Part shown: one piece after another, positions 14,721 to 20,856 of the stretch | Layout of the letters: the number at the start of each line of letters is the position of its first letter | How positions within the stretch are numbered: position 1 is the stretch's first letter | Origin: CAYOHP01 sp964403795 [NCBI: uncultured bacterium] | Lineage (GTDB): Bacteria > Muiribacteriota > UBA6191 > CAZXTJ01 | Length of the DNA: 20,856 nt | Direction of reading: 5' to 3' | Assembly: GCA_964403795.1 (NCBI GenBank) | Contig: CAYOHP010000013.1 | Location: 1,082 to 21,937, forward strand | Made by a program: the position numbers and the translations under genes | Notes under the pieces: model-generated | The model's input: only the letters and a program-made list of their open reading frames with translations | Told to the model about the DNA's origin: nothing | Database searches by the model: none

Positions 14721-15574
14721 GGGTTCTCCCCTCCCGGCTTCCGGGGTTCGCCCGAACGCCAGGGACCGGTCGGGCTCGACGGCGCCGGGCGGCCTTCCCC
14801 GGTGGTCGGGTGCGGAGGACGGACCTTGAAGCCCATCCCCAGGCCGACCCCGGAGAGTTCTTCGGCCCGGCTCCAGACGAAGGGCCCGAGCTCGTCGTCC
14901 CGTCGCCCGGCAACGGCCTCCCGCTCCCGGACCCGGGTCTCGACCTCGGGACCGGTGGGCAACCCCGCCACCGAGGCGGCCATCAGATCATGGCGTCGGG
15001 CCGCGGCCTCGGCCGGGGCGCCCGGGGCGGGCATCTCTCCGGCCTCGAACCAGGGCTCGAAGGCAGGCACCGCGGCCGGGAGCGATTCGAACACGGAATG
15101 GAAGGACCCGTCCCGGGAGAGGTACCCGAGGACCGCCTTCACCTCGAGGCGGGGCGCCTTGACCTGGACGTACCAGTCGCCAGAGGTCCGGTCCGGGACC
15201 CTGACCTGGGCCAGCACCGGGTTGCCGGCGCCGGTGTCGAGGACCCGGAGCACGAAGCGGCCGCCCTGCCCGGCCCGGGCCTTGGCGGCAGCCCGGACGG
15301 CGGGATCAACCTCCCAGTAGACGAAGACCCACCAGGGGTCCCGCACCAGGGCCACGACCACGTCGGTGCCGTAGCGCTCGGGCAGGGCCCACTCGTCGCG
15401 CTCTTCCCACTTGGGCTCGACGATCTCGACCTCGGGGGCCACGGGGAGCGCGCCCCGGAGCACTTCCTGGTTGCCGGAGGCGCCACCCACCGGACCGAAG
15501 CGGGGACCGCCCACCCCGGGTCCGGCCTCGTCGTCGACCTCGTCCTCGGGCCCGGGAGTCTCGTCGTCGCGCAT
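14717..15574 (-). CDS. DUF4912 domain protein, coupled to GH57 branching enzyme
   Basis: The protein has 285 residues from the ATG at 15574. The central region (PERYGTDVVVALVRDPWWVFVYWEVDP, FVLRVLDTG, WYVQVKAPRLEVKAVLGYL, FHSVFESLP) is a DUF4912 domain, a beta-sandwich with aromatic residues often found beside GH57 and glycogen genes; a carbohydrate-binding or partner role is inference. The N-terminus is acidic, and the C-terminus is Pro/Gly-rich and probably disordered. The frame is open to a TTG at 15652, but that TTG is the -35 box of the promoter, so the shorter start is chosen. Confidence 0.82.
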   Translation of the reverse strand: MRDDETPGPEDEVDDEAGPGVGGPRFGPVGGASGNQEVLRGALPVAPEVEIVEPKWEERDEWALPERYGTDVVVALVRDPWWVFVYWEVDPAVRAAAKARAGQGGRFVLRVLDTGAGNPVLAQVRVPDRTSGDWYVQVKAPRLEVKAVLGYLSRDGSFHSVFESLPAAVPAFEPWFEAGEMPAPGAPAEAAARRHDLMAASVAGLPTGPEVETRVREREAVAGRRDDELGPFVWSRAEELSGVGLGMGFKVRPPHPTTGEGRPAPSSPTGPWRSGEPRKPGGENP

Positions 15575-15623
15575 CGCCACCGTCCCCGCCCGAGGGTGGA
15601 TTGCCGCCACGGGCAGGCCATCG

Positions 15624-15652
15624 ACTTTATCCCCGACCCCGGGGGGAGTCAA
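15624..15652 (-). promoter_or_regulatory. Sigma-70 type promoter for the DUF4912-GH57 operon
   Basis: TTGACT (15652-15647) is followed after 17 bp by TAAAGT (15629-15624), giving a start near 15617 and a leader of about 43 nt. The spacing is ideal, and the A/T-rich -10 stands out from a very GC-rich surround. Confidence 0.6.
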
Positions 15653-15725
15653 CGCTCGTCCCCGGCTCCCGGTCCCCTGCCTCCCGTGCCAGCGCGAGCC
15701 AGCCGCACGCCCCGTCCACCCGGGT

Positions 15726-15731
15726 TAGGAT
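15726..15731 (+). promoter_or_regulatory. Candidate -10 box (TAGGAT) 7 nt before rnhB
   Basis: TAGGAT ends 7 nt before the ATG at 15739, the geometry of a leaderless transcript. Its AGGA could instead be a Shine-Dalgarno at 8-nt spacing, so the evidence is ambiguous. No -35 is visible. Confidence 0.35.
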
Positions 15732-15738
15732 CCGGTCC

Positions 15739-16680
15739 ATGGCCGAATCGCACCGGGAGAGTCTGGCCCAGCTCCGGGCGCGCTTCGCCGACCGGGATCC
15801 CACCCCCGAGGAATGGGACGCCCTGCGCCAGGACCCCCGGGCCGGGACGAAGCAGCTCCTCGCCGGACTGGAACGGCGCCGCGACAAGGCGTCGGCATGG
15901 AAGGCGCGTGCGGCCGCCCTGTCGGAGTGGCGGGTCCGCCTGGAGGCCAGGGGTTTCCGGGCCGTGGGCGGGATCGACGAGGCCGGGCGCGGTCCCCTGG
16001 CAGGCCCCGTCTACGCTGCCTGCGTGGTCCTGGGCCCGGACTGGGACCTCCCGGGGCTCGACGACTCGAAGAAGCTCCGGCCCGAGGCGAGGGAAGAACT
16101 CGACGCCCGGATCCGGGCCACCGCGCTCGGCTACGCGGTGGCCGCGGTGGGCCCCGAACGGATCGACCGGATCAACATCCTGGAGGCCACCAAGGAGGCC
16201 ATGCTGGCGGCCATCTCCGCCTGCGGACCGGTGGCCCCCGACTGCCTGGTGCTCGACGCCCTGACCCTGGAGGCATGTCCCCTTCCCCAGCACGGGTTGG
16301 TCGGGGGCGACTCCAAGGTGGCCGAGATCGCGGCCGCCAGCATCCTCGCCAAGGTGGCCCGGGACCGGGAGGTGGTGGAACTCGACCGGAAGTTCCCCGG
16401 CTACGGCCTGGCCGAGCACAAGGGCTACGGCACGCCTGCCCACCTCGAGGCCATCGAACGCCTCGGCCCCTCGCCGGTCCACAGGAAGAGCTTCGCCCCC
16501 GTGACCCGTTGGGTGCTCCCGACCCGCGAGGAGCTGGCGCGACGGCTGCGGCGCTGCCGCGACCGGGAACAGCTCCGCCAGGTCGGGGAGACCATCCGCC
16601 AGGCCTCCGGCGATCTCACCCCGGCAGAGCTCGAGGACCTGCGCTCCCTGTACCGGGAGCTGCGGGAGACCCTGAGGTGA
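15739..16680 (+). CDS. rnhB: Ribonuclease HII with N- and C-terminal extensions
   Basis: The protein has 313 residues. The catalytic core has GGIDEAGRGPLAGPV (Asp80, Glu81), DDSKKL, the CLVLDALTL aspartate, GGDSKVAEIAAASILAKVARD, and the AEHKGYGTPAH and HRKSFAPV motifs. It removes ribonucleotides from DNA by cutting RNA-DNA hybrids. The core is preceded by about 75 residues (DPRAGTKQLLAGLERRR...) resembling the N-terminal substrate-binding extension of Bacillus RNase HII, and followed by about 70 helical residues rich in Arg and Glu. The frame is open further upstream to 15601, but the ATG at 15739 fits the family extension. It overlaps yraN by 4 bp (GTGA). Confidence 0.95.
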   Translation: MAESHRESLAQLRARFADRDPTPEEWDALRQDPRAGTKQLLAGLERRRDKASAWKARAAALSEWRVRLEARGFRAVGGIDEAGRGPLAGPVYAACVVLGPDWDLPGLDDSKKLRPEAREELDARIRATALGYAVAAVGPERIDRINILEATKEAMLAAISACGPVAPDCLVLDALTLEACPLPQHGLVGGDSKVAEIAAASILAKVARDREVVELDRKFPGYGLAEHKGYGTPAHLEAIERLGPSPVHRKSFAPVTRWVLPTREELARRLRRCRDREQLRQVGETIRQASGDLTPAELEDLRSLYRELRETLR

Positions 16681-17066
16681 GGCCGAAGGCCCGGACCCAG
16701 GCCAGCACCTTCGCCCGGGGCCGCGATGCCGAGGCGGTCGGCGAGGACCATCTGCGGGCGGCCGGGTACCGGATCGAGGCCCGCAATTTCCGCTGGCGAG
16801 GCGGCGAGGTCGACCGGATCGCCTGGGACCGTGAGGTGCTCTGCTTCGTGGAGATCCGCTCCCGGAAGGGCACCTCGTCGGTGCGCCCCGAGGAGACGGT
16901 GGGATTCGGCAAGCGCCGGCGGATCGTGCGGGCCGCCGAGGCCTGGCTCGGGCTCCGCCGGGGACCCCTGCCGAAAGTGCGCTTCGACGTGCTGGCGATC
17001 GAAGGCGTCGGGACCCCTCACCCCGCGATCCGCCTCCTGAAGGACGCCTTCCGGGAAGGCGAGTAG
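16677..17066 (+). CDS. yraN: YraN/UPF0102 family endonuclease-fold protein
   Basis: The protein has 129 residues, the usual length. The start is the GTG at 16677, which overlaps the rnhB stop. The PD-(D/E)XK-like signature is readable in GRDAEAVGEDHLRAAGYRIEARNFR, then GGEVDRIAWDREVLCFVEIRSRK; the Asp of GEVD and the Glu of VEIR are the presumed metal ligands. The second position of the usual VEVK motif is Ile-Arg rather than Val-Lys. The rnhB-yraN pairing is common in bacteria, and the precise function is unknown. Confidence 0.9.
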   Translation: MRPKARTQASTFARGRDAEAVGEDHLRAAGYRIEARNFRWRGGEVDRIAWDREVLCFVEIRSRKGTSSVRPEETVGFGKRRRIVRAAEAWLGLRRGPLPKVRFDVLAIEGVGTPHPAIRLLKDAFREGE

Positions 17067-17126
17067 CAGCCGCGACCCGAACCGGGCGACCGACGGAACC
17101 GGCCCGCGAGGCCCGGCGTTTGGTGC

Positions 17127-17139
17127 GAACGGTACGTTC
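17127..17139. promoter_or_regulatory. Short inverted repeat upstream of the secreted protein gene
   Basis: GAACG-GTA-CGTTC is a perfect 5-bp inverted repeat overlapping a TACGTT that could be a -10 box. The gap 17067-17237 holds no other clear signal. It could be an operator or chance. Confidence 0.25.
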
Positions 17140-17237
17140 CGGGGCCTCTCCCTGTCGGTCCCGGGCCGGGCCCCGCCGATGGGGGACGCGAGGGGTGGCG
17201 CCATGCGACGACCCGCCCTGAACCTGGGAGCCTGCTC

Positions 17238-19019
17238 ATGCATGCCTGCCTGGAACGTCCCCGGCTGCGCTTCCCGGTCCTGGCACTCGCCCTGTCCTGC
17301 ACCCTGGCAGGGGTCGTTTCCGCGGCCCCTGCTTCCAGGGCCCGCCTCCCCTCCCCGAAGACCGTCCCGGTCGACCCGATGCCCGACCTGGAGCATGTCG
17401 ACGGGGAGACCCTGCGCCTGGCCGAGAGCTGGGCCCGGCTGGCCCGGGAGATCGAGGTGAGGATCGGGGACGCGATCCGGGACCGCTTCGACGATCCCCA
17501 CGTGGAGGCCGAGATCCTCGGCCCCGAGGAGGTGAAGGTCCTGTGCCGGGTCCGGGTCCGGGAGATGGAGTACGCCGGGGTCCAGGACTCGCTCCGCACC
17601 CTGGCGTCGACCGTGAACCGGGAGGTCCTCGGCAAGCACTACCGCCATCTGCGGCTCTCGCCGACCTCGGCGCTGGTGGTCCTGAACCGCCGCCAGGTCG
17701 AGGGCGTCCCCGAGGCCCTGGCGGCCCATCCCCGGCAAGGGACCCCCGCGGCCGCGGCGCCAGGGCCGAGGACCGCGGCCCTCCCCCCGGCGCCTGCCTC
17801 GAGGGCAGGCAAGACCGTAGCTTCCCGATCCTCGGCGGCGTCCCGATCGTCCGGGCCCGCTTCCGGCCCGCCCGCCCCCGGCCTGGGGTGGAGCTCCGAC
17901 CCGAGCCTGGGCGCCCTGCCGGGCGCCGCGGGAGTGGGATCGGATCCCTCGCCGTCGGCGGCCGCCCTGCCCGATCCCGAGGTCGACGCCCTGCCGGGCG
18001 CCGCCGGTGTGGTCCTCGCCTCGGGCACTCCGGTCGGGACGGCCGCCCCCGCCGGCCCCAAGCGGACGGGGATCCTCCCCGAAGCCGAAGGCGTGCGCTT
18101 CGTACTCGGGACCGAGCTGGCGGACTTCGGGCGCGCCCCGGTGCTCCCTCCGGCTCGGGAACTGCGAGGCCTGGAAGCCGAGGCCTTCGAGGACGGCTTC
18201 GCGGTCCACCTTCCGTTGCCCTTGCCGGGGCCGGGCTCCCTGCCTTCCCCGATTCACCGTCTCCTCAAGCCGCCAACTCCGGCGGCGCCCGACCCGGTCC
18301 CGGCACCGGCGCCCGTGGCGGGCCCGACCGCGGCGATCCCGGCACCTTTCCTGGGCTCCCGGGACGAAGTGGCCGCGGTGCCGGCCTCCGCCCTGCCGCG
18401 ACCCGGGACCCGGAAGCTCCCGGCCCGCCCGGGTCCGCCGAAGCTCCCTCGCCCCGAGCTGGCGCCCCTGCCTCCGTTCCGGGGGGCGGCTCTCCCGGAT
18501 GCCGGGGCCCGGCCCCGTATCCCGAGCCTGGACCCCGAGCCGGTCCGGGCCATGGTCGCCGCCCGCGCCATGGCGGCGGCCCGCTCGGAGCGGAACCCCG
18601 GGGGGTTCTCGGAGGAGGACTTCCCCGAGCTGGTCGAAGTCCGCGCCGCCAATCCCGACTACCCGTTCTCGGAGGAGGACTTCGAGGACGCCGAGCGGGA
18701 CGGGGTCACCGCCATCGCCAGGCCCGCCCTCCGGAGGGAGGCCCTCGTCTTCGAGGAACTCCGGGTCTGGTTGGAGGGCTTCGGCTGGAGCTCGCCCCGG
18801 GTGCGCCGCTTCCACGCCGCGGGGGGACGCATCCGCTGGGAGGTCGAGGTCCGGGGCCAGGACTCGGACCTCGAGGCGGCCCGGGCCTCACTGCGGCGCC
18901 TGGGCAGCGACCTGCTGCGGCTCCTCCCCGAAGGTGTCGACCCCGGGTCCTCGCTGCGCCTCCGCCTGCCCGGAGGCCGTCGCGACCTGGTCCTCGAGGA
19001 GCCGCTGGCCAGCCTGTAG
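17238..19019 (+). CDS. Secreted proline-rich protein with two related terminal alpha/beta domains
   Basis: The protein has 593 residues and starts at an ATG with GGGAG 7 nt upstream. Residues 1-29 are a Sec signal peptide (RPRLRF, a hydrophobic core, cleavage after VSA); the cysteine in it does not form a lipobox. Residues about 58-152 are a compact alpha-beta-alpha-beta unit. Residues about 155-450 are Pro/Ala/Gly-rich and probably disordered, with a short repeat ALPGAAGV twice. An acidic segment with FSEEDF twice follows, and residues 498-593 form another unit with the same helix-strand-helix-strand order. I recognise no family. It lies 66 bp upstream of a pseudopilin on the same strand, so a periplasmic or surface role in pilus or secretion assembly is possible, but this is inference. 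Confidence 0.82.
   Translation: MHACLERPRLRFPVLALALSCTLAGVVSAAPASRARLPSPKTVPVDPMPDLEHVDGETLRLAESWARLAREIEVRIGDAIRDRFDDPHVEAEILGPEEVKVLCRVRVREMEYAGVQDSLRTLASTVNREVLGKHYRHLRLSPTSALVVLNRRQVEGVPEALAAHPRQGTPAAAAPGPRTAALPPAPASRAGKTVASRSSAASRSSGPASGPPAPGLGWSSDPSLGALPGAAGVGSDPSPSAAALPDPEVDALPGAAGVVLASGTPVGTAAPAGPKRTGILPEAEGVRFVLGTELADFGRAPVLPPARELRGLEAEAFEDGFAVHLPLPLPGPGSLPSPIHRLLKPPTPAAPDPVPAPAPVAGPTAAIPAPFLGSRDEVAAVPASALPRPGTRKLPARPGPPKLPRPELAPLPPFRGAALPDAGARPRIPSLDPEPVRAMVAARAMAAARSERNPGGFSEEDFPELVEVRAANPDYPFSEEDFEDAERDGVTAIARPALRREALVFEELRVWLEGFGWSSPRVRRFHAAGGRIRWEVEVRGQDSDLEAARASLRRLGSDLLRLLPEGVDPGSSLRLRLPGGRRDLVLEEPLASL
18605..18683 (+). repeat. 19-bp direct repeat, two copies 60 bp apart
   Basis: The 19 bases at 18605-18623 recur identically at 18665-18683, in frame, each encoding FSEEDF. 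The 60-bp period suggests duplication of a 20-residue acidic unit. Confidence 0.8.
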
Positions 19020-19085
19020 GAGCCTGGGTCCGGGGCGGCCCACCGGCTCCTGGCTGGGCACCGGGTCGGGCACTATCTGTTCCTC

Positions 19086-20078
19086 GTGGTGAACTCCCGC
19101 GCCTCTCGTCGTGCCGTCACGCTGGTCGAGATCGTGATCGCCCTGACCATCCTGGCCTTGCTCCTGGGCGTCACCATCACCCAGTACACGGAGTGGACCG
19201 CCCGGAGCCGGGAGACGATCTGCCTGGACCGGCTCACCACCTTGAAGCAGCACATCGAGGCCTGGCAGCTCCAGAGCCGACGACCCTGGTTCCGGCCCCT
19301 GCCGCCACCCGGGTTTCCCCTCGATCCCTGGGACCGTCGGTTCGGGATCGATCCTCGCCGGGGAATGCTGTGGAGCGACGGGCCCGAGGGAGACGGATCC
19401 AGGCGGATCGAGCTGCCCTACGAGCCCTACCCGTCCCGACCTCCGCCCTCGGTCTCCGGGATCAGCGTGCGCGGCGCGCCCGGGGGCGGCCTGCTGATCT
19501 CGTGGTCGATGCCCCCGGACCGGACCGACTTCGTGGGCTTCGAGATCGAACGGGCGCCCGAGGTGAGGATCCCGGGCAAGGCCCCGACCCCCGACGAGCC
19601 GGTCCCGCCGGACCGGGTCCAACCGGGGGCCTTCGCGCCGATGGCCGTGGTGTCCCCGGAAGCGCCGTACCAGGCCACCGACCCCGCGGCCCTCCCGGGC
19701 ACCACCTGGTACTACCGGGTGCGGGTGGTCCCGGCGCCGGGCTCCCGGGGAGAGCCGCCCCCCTTCTCCGCCCCGGTGCCCGGCCGGGCGCCCGAGACCG
19801 GCGCCCCGATCCTGATCGTCACCCCCAGGTCCCTCCACGCGCGGGTCGGCGGTTCGGTCGCGTTCCTGGTGGAGGGGCGCCCCTCGGGGTCGCCCCTGGC
19901 CATGCTCCGGATCGACGCCCAGGGGCTGGCGGTGGGGCCCGGGGCCTTCCAGCGCGAGATCCCGGTCGCCTACGCCGCACCGGGGATGGTCACGACCCGC
20001 TTCGAGCTGGAAGACGTGGCGGGACGGACCGGCGTGCGCGAGGTCGAGATCGAGGTCTGGGACGGGCCGACTCCGTAG
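19086..20078 (+). CDS. GspG-like pseudopilin with FN3-like and Ig/PKD-like domains
   Basis: The protein has 330 residues. The class III signal is RRA|VTLVEIVIALTILALLLGV, with the conserved Glu5 but Ala instead of Gly before the cleavage site. The helix runs into LDRLTTLKQHIEAWQ. FPLDPWDRRFGIDPRRGMLWSDGPEGDG (about 77-104) resembles the DPWG...YSxGPDG region of GspG major pseudopilins. Unlike GspG, the chain goes on with an FN3-like domain (about 119-233: GGLLISWSMP, FVGFEIERA, TWYYRVRVVP) and an Ig/PKD-like domain (about 241-326). The start is a GTG (two in tandem, 19086 and 19089) without a Shine-Dalgarno; TATCTG at 19074-19079 may be a -10. It converges on the minus-strand gene at the right edge with a 17-bp gap. 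Confidence 0.83.
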   Translation: MVNSRASRRAVTLVEIVIALTILALLLGVTITQYTEWTARSRETICLDRLTTLKQHIEAWQLQSRRPWFRPLPPPGFPLDPWDRRFGIDPRRGMLWSDGPEGDGSRRIELPYEPYPSRPPPSVSGISVRGAPGGGLLISWSMPPDRTDFVGFEIERAPEVRIPGKAPTPDEPVPPDRVQPGAFAPMAVVSPEAPYQATDPAALPGTTWYYRVRVVPAPGSRGEPPPFSAPVPGRAPETGAPILIVTPRSLHARVGGSVAFLVEGRPSGSPLAMLRIDAQGLAVGPGAFQREIPVAYAAPGMVTTRFELEDVAGRTGVREVEIEVWDGPTP

Positions 20079-20095
20079 CCATCCGCCCGATCGGG

Positions 20096-20856
20096 TCAGG
20101 AGCCCGACTTCTTCGCCTTCGCCGCCTCCTCGAAGAGAGCCACCAGCTCCTCGACGTCGGGATCGTCGGTCGGCCCCTCTCCGGAGCGTCGCTTGTCCAG
20201 CCGGGCCCTCCCCAGGCGCTGCAGACCTTCCTTCAGGCGGGTCCGCACGCTGGGATCGCCATCGTCGGGATCGCGCCCCCCCTCCAGGTCGCGCTCCAGC
20301 TCCGTGAGCTCGTTCCGGAGCGGGTCGTCCTGGAGGTCGGGGGCACCTCCCGCCAGGGCGGCGAGTCCCACCTGGAACAGCAACCGGCTGGCCCGGGCCT
20401 TGCGCTCGGTTCCCAGCAGCTCGTCGTAGAGGGGTCGGACCGCCCGCAGGAGCTGGTCCCGGTCCGTTTCTCCGGGAGCGAGATCCAGCACCCGGCCGGC
20501 CCAGGGAGAGGCAAGACGGGCGAGTTGGACCGGGGGCGAGGGCGGCTCCGCGGGCGGACCCTCCGGGGGGCTCCCGGGAGCCGGTGCCTGGGGAGCCAAG
20601 GCCGCAGGCCCGGGGACCGGGGTCGGCTCGGGAGGCGCGGCAGGTTGCGGCTCGATCGGTGGAGGTCCGGGAGGCGCGGCGGGATGCTGCTCGACCGGCG
20701 GCGAGCCGGGAGGCGCCGAGCGTTGCTTCTCGACCGGCGGCGGACCCGGAGGCGCCGAGCGCTGCTTCTCGACCGGCGGCGGACCCGGAGGCGCCGAGCG
20801 TTGCTTCTCGACCGGCGGCGGACCCGGAGGCGCCGAGCGCTGCTTCTCGACCGGCG
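20096..20856 (-). CDS. Protein with proline-rich 13-residue repeats and a helical C-terminus (5' partial)
   Basis: The frame ends with TGA at 20098-20096 and is open to the right edge, so its start is missing. The visible N-terminal part is a 13-residue repeat, PVEKQRSAPPGPP, then looser Pro-rich sequence. The last 145 residues (LARLASPWAGRVLDLAPGETDRDQLLRAVRPLYDELLG and onward) look alpha-helical and charged, ending AAKAKKSGS. I do not recognise a family. The TTG at 20599 is not needed as a start because the frame continues upstream. The Pro-rich repeat suggests an extended linker. Confidence 0.75.
   Translation of the reverse strand, partial: PVEKQRSAPPGPPPVEKQRSAPPGPPPVEKQRSAPPGPPPVEKQRSAPPGSPPVEQHPAAPPGPPPIEPQPAAPPEPTPVPGPAALAPQAPAPGSPPEGPPAEPPSPPVQLARLASPWAGRVLDLAPGETDRDQLLRAVRPLYDELLGTERKARASRLLFQVGLAALAGGAPDLQDDPLRNELTELERDLEGGRDPDDGDPSVRTRLKEGLQRLGRARLDKRRSGEGPTDDPDVEELVALFEEAAKAKKSGS
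20632..20856 (-). repeat. 39-bp tandem repeat, six units (last cut by window edge)
   Basis: Units start at 20632, 20671, 20710, 20749, 20788 and 20827, exactly 39 bp apart. The first two are diverged. The other four are identical except for one base that alternates T, C, T, C (20723, 20762, 20801, 20840), silent for Gln. The array probably continues beyond the window. Confidence 0.92.

Noticed and set aside
12654-15320. 888-codon plus-strand open frame
   Set aside because: It is antisense to the SRPBCC, GH57 and DUF4912 genes, all of which have family motifs.
16425-18815. 796-codon minus-strand open frame
   Set aside because: It is antisense to rnhB, yraN and the secreted protein, and reads as Arg/Gly/Pro low complexity without motifs.
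1-20856. Mobile element, prophage, toxin-antitoxin or defence system
   Set aside because: No transposase, integrase, terminal repeats, restriction or Cas motifs were seen; the nucleotidyltransferase-fold gene has no HEPN partner beside it.

Overview
The window is GC-rich bacterial chromosome (roughly 70% G+C by eye) with tightly packed housekeeping genes and four tRNA genes. I see no phage, IS, CRISPR or plasmid signature. A lipoprotein-export-type ABC ATPase, a GspG-like pseudopilin and several Sec-type secreted proteins suggest a diderm, deep-branching bacterium such as an Acidobacteriota-like lineage. The phylum is a guess, because nothing in the sequence is diagnostic.

Left part (1-6301). 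A secreted protein that runs off the left edge has an extraordinary Pro-Gly-Gln-Tyr repeat tail. It is divergent from a LolD-type ABC ATPase. The ATPase converges, with a 26-bp overlap, on a bifunctional NAD(P)HX repair enzyme. Next comes a multi-membrane-span GT-C glycosyltransferase-like protein whose stop codon shares a CTAG with the stop of clpX.

Middle (6298-12013). The classical proteostasis cluster tig-clpP-clpX lies on the minus strand, and its trigger factor ends in a long His/Asp tail. Upstream of it, also on the minus strand, are tRNA-Gly(GCC), tRNA-Leu(UAG), a secreted TPR protein, tRNA-Arg(UCG) and tRNA-His(GUG). A good promoter precedes tRNA-His, and the TPR reading frame begins directly at the 3' end of tRNA-Arg.

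Right-middle (12013-15739). These minus-strand genes are a degenerate nucleotidyltransferase-fold protein with its own strong promoter, an SRPBCC-fold protein, a GH57 alpha-glucan branching enzyme and a DUF4912 protein. The last two are translationally coupled (ATGA). The branching enzyme and DUF4912 protein probably form a glycogen-type storage polysaccharide unit.

Right end (15739-20856). On the plus strand are rnhB and yraN (overlapping GTGA), a secreted proline-rich protein with what look like two related alpha/beta domains at its ends, and a GspG-like pseudopilin carrying FN3-like and Ig/PKD-like domains. A minus-strand gene with a 39-bp tandem repeat runs off the right edge.

The best candidates for undescribed biology are the pseudopilin with extra C-terminal domains next to the two-domain secreted protein (17238-20078), the PGQY-repeat protein, the His-tailed trigger factor, and a pattern of TAnnnT boxes 7-9 nt before start codons that suggests leaderless transcription.
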